DNA of 34,876 bases from Hydrogenophaga sp. (GTDB taxonomy: Bacteria > Pseudomonadota > Gammaproteobacteria > Burkholderiales > Burkholderiaceae_C). Below are positions 1-9,686 of the stretch, piece after piece. A program made the translations under genes and the position numbers. The number at the start of each line of letters is the position of its first letter. Position 1 is the first letter of the stretch. A model generated the notes under the pieces. It was not told where the DNA came from. It ran no database searches and was given only the letters and a program-made list of their open reading frames with translations. The stretch is taken from positions 1 to 34,876 of the forward strand of contig NZ_JADMKB010000151.1 in the NCBI RefSeq assembly GCF_018780075.1, in the 5' to 3' direction.

Positions 1-267
1 CACGCCCAGCGCGTGGAAGGTGCAGATCAGCACCTTCTTCGCGTCGCGCCCCACCAGCTGTCCGGCGCGCTCGCGCATTTCGGCGGCGGCCTTGTTGGTG
101 AAGGTGATGGCGGCGATGCGGTCGGCCGCGAGGCCGGCGGTGATGAGGCGACCGATCTTGTGGGTGATCACGCGCGTCTTGCCCGAGCCCGCGCCCGCCA
201 GCACCAGGCAGGGGCCGCCCACGTGGTTCACGGCTTCGAGTTGGGCGAGGTTGAGACCGGCGGACAT
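1..267 (-). CDS. rep: Rep/UvrD-type ATP-dependent DNA helicase, N-terminal part (cut by window edge)
   Basis: This is the first 89 codons of a superfamily 1A DNA helicase, which unwinds DNA 3'-5' using ATP at stalled forks or in repair. The ATG at 265-267 on the minus strand begins [15 protein letters not shown], the Q-motif region of the family. Walker A follows at about residues 24-31 (AGAGSGKT), then motif Ia ([12 protein letters not shown]) and the start of motif Ib (TFHALGV). The order and wording match E. coli Rep slightly better than UvrD, but the partial sequence cannot fully separate the two. The rest lies outside the window. The spermidine-synthase-like gene ends 41 bp upstream. A possible -10 (TATCAT on the minus strand, 292-297) could give rep its own promoter. 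Confidence 0.9.
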   Translation of the reverse strand, partial: MSAGLNLAQLEAVNHVGGPCLVLAGAGSGKTRVITHKIGRLITAGLAADRIAAITFTNKAAAEMRERAGQLVGRDAKKVLICTFHALGV

Positions 268-308
268 GGGTGGGACGGGTGGGAGCGGCGAATGATACGG
301 GAGTGGGC

Positions 309-1649
309 TCAGCGCAGGCGCACGCCGAACTTCTCCAGATCGGCCTGGTTGTGTTCGTCGGTGTAGATGCCGGGTGCCGAGGGCTGGCTGCTGGCGTGGC
401 AGGTGGCGATCACGTTGGCGAACGCTTGCCCCTTTTGCAGCACGTGGGTGGCGCACCGCCCGTACACGCTCTCCATGGTGTCCAGCACGTGGCGGGCGTA
501 GGGCGTGGCCAGACGGCTGTCCAGGATCAGGTTGGCCATCAGCACGCCTTGCGGGTGCAGCGCGCGGCGGGACGCGGCCCAGAACTCGCGGGTGACGAGG
601 TGGCTGGGGATGGACGCGCGGTCGCTGTAGACGTCGACCACCACGGCGTCAAACCGCCGCTCGGTGCCCGCGACAAAGCGGCGCGCGTCCTCGGCGATGA
701 ATCCGCCGTTGGCCGGTGCTTGGAGGAAGTGCTGCTCGGCGATGGCCCGGATCGCGGGGTCGATGTCCACATAGGTGTAGCGGTTCAGCGGCTCCCCTTG
801 CGACAGGGTGAATCCGCCCGCGCCGAGCACCAGGATGTCCTTATCCTTGAAGCCCAGGTCGTCCAGCAGCGCCTGGCGCAGGTGCTGGATGTAGCGGTGG
901 GTCTTCGGTGGCTGGCTGTCGTCCGTCTGGGACGAGTGGGAGCGGTTGACCATGAACAGCCTGGGGTTGACCTGGTCGGGCAGGGCCAGCGCCCTGACCT
1001 GGTAGTCGGCGTAGGCGGTGTCGGCCGCCGCCACGGGGCCGAGGTTGGCGGCCACCACGACGCCCGCGCCCAGCAGGGGGGCGAGCGCCTGGTGCCAGCG
1101 CCGGTGTTCCAGCATCAGCGCGCCCGCGAGCAGGCCCACGGCGCAGGCGACCACCGCCGTGGAGACGCCGAACCACTGCATCACGAACACCGAGAGCGAG
1201 ACCGAGCCGAGAAAGGAGCCGAGGGTGGACCAGTACAGCGCCATGCCGCTGGCCTGGCCCACGTGGCTGTGCTTCATGAGGTTGCTCAGCACGGGCACCG
1301 TCTGCCCCAGCAGCCAGGCGATGGGGCACAGCACCACGGCCATGAACACCAGGTAGGCCAGCACGCCCGGCTGAATGTGGGCGAAGATGGCCTGCACCGT
1401 GGGGCCGGCCAGACCGACGCCGGCAATCAGGCCCGCCAGCAGGAAGTTGCGGGCGACGCGCCGCAGGTGGCCGTCCACCACCTTGCCACCGGTGGCGTAA
1501 CCCACCGCCAGCGCAAAAAGAAAGAAGCCGATGGTCGGCGCGGTGACGATGATGGAGCTGCCCACATGGGGCACGAGGCGGCGCAGCGCGATGATCTCGG
1601 CGCCCAGGGAGCAGAAGCCTTCGATGAAGACGATCAGGTAAATCAGCAT
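309..1649 (-). CDS. Fused membrane / spermidine synthase-like protein
   Basis: The 446-residue protein has two parts. The N-terminal half is a run of hydrophobic helices (starting [20 protein letters not shown], then several more to about residue 190). The C-terminal half is a Rossmann methyltransferase fold of the polyamine-synthase family, with [13 protein letters not shown] as the nucleotide-binding loop and [10 protein letters not shown] as the acidic strand end. In true spermidine synthases a D-x-x-D-P-x-G-P-A segment binds the amine; here the corresponding stretch reads [15 protein letters not shown], so classical aminopropyl transfer is doubtful. The ATG at 1649 was chosen because it starts directly at the first membrane helix; an upstream ATG at 1790 would overlap the divergent AEC gene and adds a low-complexity leader. 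The substrate is unknown. Confidence 0.85.
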   Translation of the reverse strand: MLIYLIVFIEGFCSLGAEIIALRRLVPHVGSSIIVTAPTIGFFLFALAVGYATGGKVVDGHLRRVARNFLLAGLIAGVGLAGPTVQAIFAHIQPGVLAYLVFMAVVLCPIAWLLGQTVPVLSNLMKHSHVGQASGMALYWSTLGSFLGSVSLSVFVMQWFGVSTAVVACAVGLLAGALMLEHRRWHQALAPLLGAGVVVAANLGPVAAADTAYADYQVRALALPDQVNPRLFMVNRSHSSQTDDSQPPKTHRYIQHLRQALLDDLGFKDKDILVLGAGGFTLSQGEPLNRYTYVDIDPAIRAIAEQHFLQAPANGGFIAEDARRFVAGTERRFDAVVVDVYSDRASIPSHLVTREFWAASRRALHPQGVLMANLILDSRLATPYARHVLDTMESVYGRCATHVLQKGQAFANVIATCHASSQPSAPGIYTDEHNQADLEKFGVRLR

Positions 1650-1767
1650 GGGGTGTGACAGCAAACGGTTGGGCGGCACGGCGTGGATGGGAGGGATCGC
1701 CGTTGTGGTGCGTTTGAGTGTGCCTGAGTTGACGGGGCGCGCTCCCGGCGCCTGAGACAATCGCCCG

Positions 1768-2730
1768 GTGCTGAACATCCTGCTCGTCACCTTCCCCTTC
1801 TTCGCGCTCGTGCTCGCGGGCTACGTGGCCGCGCGCCGGCGCATGCTGCCGCTGGAGGCGATCCCGGGGCTCAACGGCTTTGTGTTGTTCTTCGCGCTGC
1901 CCTGCATGCTGTACCGCTTCGGCTCGACCACGCCGATCGCTCAGCTGCTGGATGTGTCGGTCGCCGGGGTCTACCTGCTCTGCGGGCTGGTGATGGTGGC
2001 CTTTGCCATCGTCTGGACCATGAACCACCGCATCCGCTGGAACGACGCCTCGCTGGGCGCGCTCGTGGCGGCGTTTCCGAACTCCGGCTTCATGGGCGTG
2101 CCGCTGCTGGTGGCGCTGCTGGGGTCGGCCGCCGCCGGGCCGGCGATCCTGACGATGCTGGTGGACATGGTGATCACCAGCTCGCTGTGCGTGGCGCTCT
2201 CGCGGCTGGACGAGGGCGAGGGCCACGGTCGCGAGGCCATGATCGACGCGGGCAAGAAGGCGCTCAAGGGTGCGGCGGCCAACCCCATGCCCTGGGCCAT
2301 CCTGCTCGGCGCGGTGGCTTCCTATGTGCAGTTCCGCCTGCCCGGCCCGGTGGAAAAGACCGCCTGGCTGCTCGCCGACGCGGCCTCGCCGGTCGCTCTC
2401 TTCACCATCGGCGCGGTGCTGGCGCGCTCGCAGATCCAGTCCAGCCACCCCATGCCTGTGAACGATTACCTGCCGGTGGCCCTGATGAAGCTGCTGCTGC
2501 ACCCGCTGCTGGTGCTGGCCGTGGGGCTGGCGGCGCGGGAGATGGGCGTGCCGCTGGACCCGTTCGCGCTCACCGTCATCGTGCTGGTCGCGGCCCTGCC
2601 CAGCGCCAGCAACGTCTCGCTGCTGGCCGAGCGACTGGGCGCGGACAACGGGCGCATCGCCCGCATCATCCTGGTGACCACGGTGGTGGCCTTTTTCACC
2701 TTCTCGGGCGCGGTCACCCTGCTGACCTGA
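1768..2730 (+). CDS. AEC family (auxin efflux carrier-like) transporter
   Basis: This 320-residue, almost entirely hydrophobic inner-membrane protein starts with GTG (MLNILLVTFPFFALVLAGYVA). The two-halved pattern of about ten helices, the LNGFVLFFALPCMLYR segment, the AFPNSGFMGVPLL motif and the closing ALPSASNVSLLAERLG segment are typical of the AEC/PIN-like family, which moves organic anions such as malate or malonate in bacteria. The substrate cannot be read from the sequence. The gene is divergent from the spermidine-synthase-like gene. There is no Shine-Dalgarno before the GTG; a -10-like GACAAT at 1756-1761 lies only 6 bp upstream, which suggests a leaderless or nearly leaderless transcript. 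Confidence 0.9.
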   Translation: MLNILLVTFPFFALVLAGYVAARRRMLPLEAIPGLNGFVLFFALPCMLYRFGSTTPIAQLLDVSVAGVYLLCGLVMVAFAIVWTMNHRIRWNDASLGALVAAFPNSGFMGVPLLVALLGSAAAGPAILTMLVDMVITSSLCVALSRLDEGEGHGREAMIDAGKKALKGAAANPMPWAILLGAVASYVQFRLPGPVEKTAWLLADAASPVALFTIGAVLARSQIQSSHPMPVNDYLPVALMKLLLHPLLVLAVGLAAREMGVPLDPFALTVIVLVAALPSASNVSLLAERLGADNGRIARIILVTTVVAFFTFSGAVTLLT

Positions 2731-2800
2731 GCCCGGCTCAGCGCGGCGCTGGGGCGGAGCGTCCAATGGCCCGCACCCCAGCGCCAGCCCGCCGCGCCAC

Positions 2801-2834
2801 GAACAGCCCACAAGCTGTTCCTTGACATTTTTTT
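2801..2834 (+). terminator. Possible terminator after the AEC gene
   Basis: There is a perfect 7-bp stem GAACAGC/GCTGTTC (2801-2807 and 2814-2820, six-base loop), with a run of seven T at 2828-2834. The T run begins seven bases after the stem, farther than in a classical intrinsic terminator, so it may be a weak terminator or just a palindrome. The rest of the 2731-2955 stretch shows no gene. Confidence 0.35.
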
Positions 2835-2955
2835 CGCCCCGGGCTGGTCCGGGTCATTCAAGTCTGGCCCGCATTGGCGCATCCTTGCGCCTGGAGCCTG
2901 CCTTGCCTTCAGCCACTTCTGGCACCGCTCTGCTGCACCGCCGCATTGGTGCTTG

Positions 2956-2996
2956 CTATTGCATTGATTGGATCAATTGAATCGACGTTTCAATAG
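2956..2996 (+). promoter_or_regulatory. Nested dyads upstream of katG, candidate OxyR/LysR-type operator
   Basis: A perfect inverted repeat ATTGAT-TGG-ATCAAT lies at 2963-2977 and contains the T-N11-A core of LysR-family regulators. A second pair, CTATTG (2956-2961) and CAATAG (2991-2996), encloses it; CTAT/ATAG are the quarter-site words of OxyR. The pair sits just upstream of and over the candidate -35, the position from which OxyR activates. katG is a classical OxyR target, so OxyR is the first candidate. The regulator gene is not in this window. Confidence 0.5.
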
Positions 2997-3010
2997 GGAA
3001 CTTCTAAAGT
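2982..3010 (+). promoter_or_regulatory. Candidate katG promoter
   Basis: A -35-like TCGACG at 2982-2987 and a -10-like TAAAGT at 3005-3010 are separated by 17 bp. Transcription would start near 3017, leaving about 138 bp of leader before katG that contains a 25-codon ORF. The poor -35 fits a promoter needing an activator at the dyads that overlap it. Confidence 0.45.
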
Positions 3011-3039
3011 ACCAGCTCCCACCAACCACGAGCCTTGTC

Positions 3040-5350
<2,311 letters not shown>

Positions 5351-5404
5351 TCCCCCGCACCACGGGACTGCCTCCCCCGGCGCAGGCAGGCCTTGCCTGC
5401 CGCG

Positions 5405-5435
5405 GCCCCCGCCGCTTCGGTTGCGGGGGCTTTTT
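5405..5435 (+). terminator. Intrinsic terminator of katG
   Basis: A perfect 8-bp stem GCCCCCGC/GCGGGGGC (5405-5412 and 5423-5430) with a ten-base loop is followed directly by five T. It lies 55 bp after the katG stop and ahead of the next gene on the same strand. Confidence 0.85.
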
Positions 5436-5479
5436 CATGGCGGTGCGAAGATCGAGGCTTTCCACCCGTCCCCCTCCGC

Positions 5480-6040
5480 ATGGCCCTGACCCTTCTGATG
5501 GCCCGCCACGGCCAGACCGACCTGAACATCGACGAACGCTGGCAGGGCCGGATCGACGCTCCGCTCAACGCCACCGGCTTCGCCCAGGCCGAGCAACTCG
5601 CGTTGGCGCTGCCGGGTGGCATTGATGCACTGGTGGTTTCGCCCATGCTGCGCGCGCGCCAGACCGCCGAGCCCGTGGTCCGTGAGCTGGGCCTGGTGCC
5701 GAGGCTGGATGCCGACTTCCGTGAACGTGACTTCGGCCTCTTCGAAGGCCTCACCGCCGACGACGCGGCGCAGCAATACCCTGAGCTCGCCGCCCGCAAT
5801 GTGGCCTACCGCTGGGACGAAGAGCCGCCCGGCGCCGAGCCCACGCGGGTGGTGGTGGACCGGGTGGCGAGCGGCCTGCAGCGCCTGCGTGAGACCCACG
5901 ACGGCCAGACCGTGTTGCTCGTGTCGCACGGCTTCGTGGTGCGTTGCCTGCGCCATCTGATCGACGGTGTGAGCGAGGCCGATTTTTTCGCCGTGGCGCG
6001 CATCGCCAACGGCAGCTTCCTCACTCGGGTTGTGGCCTGA
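5480..6040 (+). CDS. Histidine phosphatase family protein (phosphoglycerate mutase-like)
   Basis: This 186-residue cytoplasmic protein belongs to the branch-1 histidine phosphatases. The phosphorylated histidine lies in LMARHGQTDLN (H10), the acid/base region in FRERDFGLFEGL, and the second catalytic histidine in LLVSHGFVVRCL, so the active site looks complete. The family covers phosphoglycerate mutase, alpha-ribazole phosphatase (CobC) and phosphatases of many small molecules; the substrate cannot be told here. The ATG at 5480 starts right at the first beta strand (MALTLLMARHG). It follows the katG terminator, so it is probably a separate unit. Confidence 0.88.
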   Translation: MALTLLMARHGQTDLNIDERWQGRIDAPLNATGFAQAEQLALALPGGIDALVVSPMLRARQTAEPVVRELGLVPRLDADFRERDFGLFEGLTADDAAQQYPELAARNVAYRWDEEPPGAEPTRVVVDRVASGLQRLRETHDGQTVLLVSHGFVVRCLRHLIDGVSEADFFAVARIANGSFLTRVVA

Positions 6041-6049
6041 AAAAGTGCC

Positions 6050-6130
6050 GGCCAGGGCACCGCCGGGCCGGCTTTGCCGGCCAGCCGGTGCCCCTTTGGG
6101 GGTCGCGCGAAGCGCGGCGGGGGTGTTTCA
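6050..6130 (-). repeat. Dispersed gene-end hairpin repeat, copy 1
   Basis: This element sits just past the stop of the histidine phosphatase and is oriented toward minus-strand genes. Read on the plus strand it runs GGGCACCG, a hairpin GCCGGCTTTGCCGGC, a C-run/G-run hairpin (CCCCTTTGGGGG), then CGCGCGAAGCGCGGCGGGGG and TGTTTCA. The same order of hairpins recurs near 12.4, 13.2, 21.8 and 33.1 kb. It may act as a terminator for the convergent genes. Confidence 0.7.
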
Positions 6131-6176
6131 ACCGGCGCGGTCTTTCCGGTCGGCGTAGGGCGGTATGTACACACAG

Positions 6177-6336
6177 GGCAACGCTGAATAAGTCCCCGTG
6201 GCGCGGGCATCCTGCTCTCGGGCGGTCTGCGGCGTTGCAAAGCCTCGCCGGGCCACCCGGCCCGTCTGCGTTTTGCGCCTTGCAGCCCATCCCGACAGCA
6301 GGCGCCCGCATTCACGGGGACTTATTCAGCGTCGCC
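6177..6336. mobile_element. MITE-like element of about 160 bp with IS5-type ends
   Basis: The ends are near-perfect inverted repeats: GGCAACGCTGAATAAGTCCC (then CGTG) from 6177, and GGCGACGCTGAATAAGTCCC (then CGTG) reading inward from 6336. They resemble the ends of the IS5-family element at 29788-30952 (GGCTGCGCTGAACAAGC). There is no transposase inside. The interior is an extended imperfect hairpin: GCGGGC plus TCCTGCTCTCGGG pairs with CCCGACAGCAGGCGCCCGC, closing at GGGCC-ACCC-GGCCC in the middle. Flanking tetramers ACAG and ATAG match at three of four bases, so a target duplication is only suggested. The right end supplies the last codons and stop of yidD. Confidence 0.75.
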
Positions 6337-6732
6337 ATAGCGCTCGGCCCGCCGCTTGCTCTTTCGATCCGGCCAGTCACAGCCACCCACATCGCAGCAG
6401 CTGAACACGTCGCACACATCGAGCTTGCCGGCCGAGGGCGTGACGTCCAGGTCGCACGGCAGATCACAGCCGCAGTCGCCGCGCTCGCGTGCCGGCGGTC
6501 GGGGCCGTGCCAGGGTGTGCCGCCGATGCACCACGCCGCACAGCCCGGTGCGCTGGCGCAGCACGAGCCAGCCCTTGCCCACGCCAAAGCGGCGGATCGC
6601 GCGGTAGCCCAGCGCCGAACAGCTGCAACGCCCGGTGTGCACCCGGTAGGCACAGACGAAGCCCTTGTGCGGCGACACATACCGCTGGTAGAGGCGGATG
6701 GCGCCGAGCGTCGCCGAGCGCAGCAGGTCCAT
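6322..6732 (-). CDS. yidD: Membrane protein insertion efficiency factor YidD, with Cys-rich extension
   Basis: The first 70 or so residues match YidD, a small membrane-associated protein that assists YidC-dependent insertion: IRLYQRYVSPHKGF, then a Cys-containing CSCSALGYRAIRRFGVGKGW segment. The protein is 136 residues, longer than the usual 70-90, because of a tail rich in Cys (CGCDLPCDLDV, then CDVFSCCDVGGCDW). The last residues, GDAE, and the TAA stop are encoded by the inverted repeat of the element at 6177-6336. The ATG at 6732 starts 5 bp after the stop of the DUF167 gene, so translation is probably coupled. Whether the native C-terminus was lost cannot be told without relatives. Confidence 0.8.
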   Translation of the reverse strand: MDLLRSATLGAIRLYQRYVSPHKGFVCAYRVHTGRCSCSALGYRAIRRFGVGKGWLVLRQRTGLCGVVHRRHTLARPRPPARERGDCGCDLPCDLDVTPSAGKLDVCDVFSCCDVGGCDWPDRKSKRRAERYGDAE

Positions 6733-6737
6733 GTGGT

Positions 6738-7118
6738 TCAGGGCTCCAGCAGTTTGGCCAGCACGGCCGGGATCTTCTTGGGCGCCAGGATGCGCAGCTG
6801 CTTGTTGACGTTGAAACGGCCGAACACCACGGTGATCGCCTTGGCGGGCACGTCGAATTCTTCCGCCAGAAACTTCACCATGTGATCGGTCGCCTTGCCC
6901 GCCACCGGCGTGGCCGTCACGCTCACCTTCCACTGGTGGCCCTTGGTTTTGCCGATGGCGTCGCGTTTGGCGGCCGGCGTGCCCAGGATGTTGACCACCA
7001 GCGTGTCGCCGTCCCACGCGCAGGGCGTGTTCAGCTTCATGCGCGGGGCGGTGGAGGGCGCTTCGGTGTGGTCGTCGGACGGCTGCGGCGGGGGTGGTGT
7101 TTTGGGTTTGCGTGCCAT
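6738..7118 (-). CDS. DUF167 (YggU-type) family protein
   Basis: This 126-residue protein has a Pro/Lys-rich, probably disordered start (MARKPKTPPPPQPSDD). A DUF167 domain follows from about residue 30: GDTLVVNILGTPAAKRDAIG, then WKVSVTATPVAGKATDHMVKFLAEEF and NKQLRILAP. The domain is a small alpha/beta fold found in nearly all bacteria; its biochemical role is not established. It sits between priA and yidD on the same strand, 17 bp after the priA stop and 5 bp before yidD, so the three probably form one transcript. Confidence 0.88.
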   Translation of the reverse strand: MARKPKTPPPPQPSDDHTEAPSTAPRMKLNTPCAWDGDTLVVNILGTPAAKRDAIGKTKGHQWKVSVTATPVAGKATDHMVKFLAEEFDVPAKAITVVFGRFNVNKQLRILAPKKIPAVLAKLLEP

Positions 7119-7135
7119 GGCGCGGTCTCAGTCTC

Positions 7136-9298
7136 TCAGATCGACAGTGGGTCCACGTCCACCGCCCAGCGCACCAGGCCCTTGGCCTCGGGCGCGCTGC
7201 GGCAGCCGTGCAGCACCGGTTGCCAGGCCGCCAGAAAGCGCTGCAGCGCGCCGCGCGAGGCGCTCTCCACCAGCAGCTGTGCGCGCTCGACGTTGGCCAC
7301 GCGCTGGATCGTCAGCGGCACGGCGGGGTAGAGCGTGATCTGTTCGCGGTGCGGCAGGCCGGCGGCCTGTGCGGCGGCGATGGTGAGGAAGGCCTGCGCC
7401 GCCTGCTGGGTGCGGGCGTCGGCGCGCAGCAGCGCCTGCGCGCCGTAGGGCGGCATGCCCGCGGCCTCGCGGTCGGCGAGCTGCTCGGCGGCGAAGCCCG
7501 GGTAGTCGTGTTTTTTCAGGGCGACAAACAGCGGGTGTGTCGGGTGCCAGGTCTGCACCCACATCTCGCTGGCCGCGCTCTGCGCCGCGTCGCGGCCCGC
7601 GCGCCCGGCCGCCTGCATCAGCAGCGCAAACAGGCGCTCGGGCGCTCGGTAGTCGCTGGCGAACAGGGCCGAGTCGGCGTTGAGGCCGGCCACCAGCGTG
7701 ATGCGGCGGAAGTCGTGGCCCTTGGCGATCATCTGCGTGCCCACCAATACATCGACCTCGCCGCTGTGCAGCGCGGCGAGCTGCTGCTCCAGGCTGCCTT
7801 TGGTGCGGGTGGTGTCGGCGTCCATGCGCGCCACCCGCGCCGGCCCGCCGTCGGGGCGCTTCACGTCCAGCATCAGGCTGGTGAGCTGTTCCTCGATCTG
7901 CTCGGTGCCGCGCCCCACGGGCGCAATGTCCAGGTTGCCGCAATCGGGGCAGGCGCGCGGCACGCGCGAGGTGAAGCCGCAGTGGTGGCAGCGCAGGGTG
8001 CGGTCCAGCTTGTGGAACACGCGGAAGGCGCTGCAGTTCGGGCACTCGCTTTTCCAGGCGCAGGCGTCGCACGAGAGCACCGGCGCGTACCCCCGCCGGT
8101 TGAGCAAGACCAGGCACTGCTCGCCGCGCGCGATGCGCTCCTGCATCGCGGCCAGCAGTGGCGGCGAAATGGGGGTGCCCTTGGGCTGGTGGTTCATGTC
8201 CACCAGCCGCAGGCGCGGCAGCGCGCCACCGCCGATGCGCCCCGGCATCGCCAGCCGCAGGTAGCGGCCCTGGTCGGCCGCGTGCCAGCTCTCCAGCGAG
8301 GGCGTGGCCGAACCGAGCAGCACCTGACAGCGGGGCGTCGCCCCCTCTCCCGCCAGCGGGAGAGGGTTGGGGTGAGGGGGATTGGTCAGCGCCTCACTCT
8401 CCACCTTCGCCCGGTACACCGCCAGGTCCCGCGCCGAATACCGTGCGCCCTCCTGGCTCTTGTAGCTCGGGTCGTGCTCTTCATCCACCACGATCAGCCG
8501 CAGCCCCGGCAGGCTGGCGAACACCGCCATGCGCGTGCCGAGCACGATGCGCGCCGCGCCCGTGTGCGCCGCCAGCCAGCTGGAGAGGCGCTGCGCCGGC
8601 GTCATGCCACTGTGCAGGCAGACCACCGAGCCGGCGCCGAACGCGGGCTCGAAGCGCTCCCGGAACCGTGCCTCCAGCTGCGGCGTGAGGTTGATCTCGG
8701 GCACCATCACCAGCACCTGGGTCAACGCCTCGCCCTCGGGCACCGCGGTCTGCAGCACGTCCTGCGTCGCGCGCAGGTAGACCTCGGTCTTGCCGCTGCC
8801 GGTGGCGCCGTACAGCAGCACCGGGGCGCTCGCGCCCTCCAGTGCTGCCAGGGCCTCGGCCTGTTCGGTGCTCAGGGGATGGCCGCCCGGTTCGCCCGGG
8901 GGGGCGGATTCGGCCGCTGCCGCCTTGGCGCGTTTCTTCAGACGGCGGGCGAGCTGCGTGGCGTCCAGCTCGCGCAGTTGCGGCGGCAGGGCGGCCAGCG
9001 CCACCTCGCCCAGGCTGCGCTGGTAGTACTGGGCGGCAAATTTCACCACCTGGCGCCAGCGCGCGTTGAGCGGCGGCAGGCCGTCGAGCACGCCGGCCAC
9101 GGCCTTCGTCTGGGCCTCGGTCAGCCCGTCGGGCGGTTCGCTGGGGCAGTCCCAGACCACGCCCAGCACCTCGCGCGCGCCCAGCGGCACGCGCACCAGC
9201 GTGCCCGGCGTGAGCGACAACTCACTCCGGTAACTCAGGATGCCGCCCACGCCGCTGTGGGCGGGGGTGGCGATCACGACGCCGGGCCAGTAGGGCAT
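7136..9298 (-). CDS. priA: Primosomal protein N' (replication restart helicase PriA)
   Basis: PriA recognises abandoned replication forks and reloads DnaB. The 720-residue protein shows the N-terminal 3'-DNA-binding domain (MPYWPGVVIATPA, YRSELSLTPGTLVRVPLG), Walker A at about 164-171 (GATGSGKT), the DEEH box at 272-275, and eight zinc-binding cysteines in four pairs (CDAC, CPNC, CHHC, CPDC). Motif V is seen in VLVGTQMIAKGHDF and motif VI in QAAGRAGRD. Between YRAK and QVLLGSATPSLES there is an extra segment of about 25 residues (about 299-323) encoded by a palindromic repeat; all catalytic motifs are intact around it. The ATG at 9298 gives the family's normal start. Confidence 0.96.
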   Translation of the reverse strand: MPYWPGVVIATPAHSGVGGILSYRSELSLTPGTLVRVPLGAREVLGVVWDCPSEPPDGLTEAQTKAVAGVLDGLPPLNARWRQVVKFAAQYYQRSLGEVALAALPPQLRELDATQLARRLKKRAKAAAAESAPPGEPGGHPLSTEQAEALAALEGASAPVLLYGATGSGKTEVYLRATQDVLQTAVPEGEALTQVLVMVPEINLTPQLEARFRERFEPAFGAGSVVCLHSGMTPAQRLSSWLAAHTGAARIVLGTRMAVFASLPGLRLIVVDEEHDPSYKSQEGARYSARDLAVYRAKVESEALTNPPHPNPLPLAGEGATPRCQVLLGSATPSLESWHAADQGRYLRLAMPGRIGGGALPRLRLVDMNHQPKGTPISPPLLAAMQERIARGEQCLVLLNRRGYAPVLSCDACAWKSECPNCSAFRVFHKLDRTLRCHHCGFTSRVPRACPDCGNLDIAPVGRGTEQIEEQLTSLMLDVKRPDGGPARVARMDADTTRTKGSLEQQLAALHSGEVDVLVGTQMIAKGHDFRRITLVAGLNADSALFASDYRAPERLFALLMQAAGRAGRDAAQSAASEMWVQTWHPTHPLFVALKKHDYPGFAAEQLADREAAGMPPYGAQALLRADARTQQAAQAFLTIAAAQAAGLPHREQITLYPAVPLTIQRVANVERAQLLVESASRGALQRFLAAWQPVLHGCRSAPEAKGLVRWAVDVDPLSI
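8341..8380. repeat. Palindromic repeat unit inside priA
   Basis: Perfect 11-bp arms CCCTCTCCCGC (8343-8353) and GCGGGAGAGGG (8356-8366) flank a CA loop and are followed by TTGGGGTGAGGGGG. In the priA frame it is translated as PPHPNPLPLAGEG. From memory, this unit is widely dispersed in proteobacterial genomes, usually between genes. Here it keeps the frame open within an essential-type gene. Confidence 0.8.
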
Positions 9299-9686
9299 GG
9301 TTAGCGGTTCTTCCTCAGTCGAACTGTCGGAAAGTGATGTAAGTCATTGATTTGACATGGCTTCCACAGCTGTCCAAGCTTTCTGTGGATAACTTTGTTG
9401 ATAGGTGCTTTTTCCGCGCCCGGAAGCCTTGTAAATCAAGGCCTTTCTTAAATTGCCCAGAAAAAAAGCAGAAATCAAAACTCAATGAAATCAACAACTT
9501 AGCGCGTCACCCCACCGGGTGTGCTGGCTCTGGTGTGTTGAAACCTCCATGTCGCACCGCAGCACGAAATTTGTGCATAAGTAAGGCATGTCAAGCGTTC
9601 TTTTTTTGATTTTCTGTGCTAAAGGCCCGGGCCGAGAGTGCTTTTGCATGCGATCCGTGCACACAAACCCCGGCGCGCGGGGCGGC
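9299..9686. other. AT-richer spacer between priA and hemE
   Basis: This 388-bp spacer is clearly less GC-rich than its flanks and holds no convincing gene. It would carry the priA promoter on the minus strand: TTGGAC (plus 9372-9377) and TCAAAT (plus 9350-9355), 16 bp apart. One perfect DnaA-box word lies at 9384-9392. At the hemE side a short GC stem (CCCCG/CGGGG, 9668-9672 and 9678-9682) read on the minus strand is followed by TTTGTGTG and may end hemE transcription. Confidence 0.5.
9384..9392 (-). promoter_or_regulatory. Perfect DnaA-box word upstream of priA
   Basis: The minus strand reads TTATCCACA, the strict DnaA consensus. It lies just upstream of the candidate priA -35. A single 9-mer may occur by chance, but it is in an AT-rich upstream region of a replication-restart gene. 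No cluster of boxes is present, so it is not an origin. Confidence 0.4.

Noticed and set aside
6322..7017. A 231-codon frame reading into yidD from inside the DUF167 gene
   Set aside because: The upstream part overlaps the DUF167 gene out of frame; YidD homology begins at the ATG at 6732.
7094..9304. A 736-codon open frame on the plus strand across priA
   Set aside because: Antisense shadow of priA, with low-complexity Arg/His/Ala content and no recognisable domain.
9299..9686. Replication origin in the AT-rich spacer
   Set aside because: Only one DnaA-box word is present and there is no box cluster, AT-rich repeat or dnaA/dnaN neighbour.
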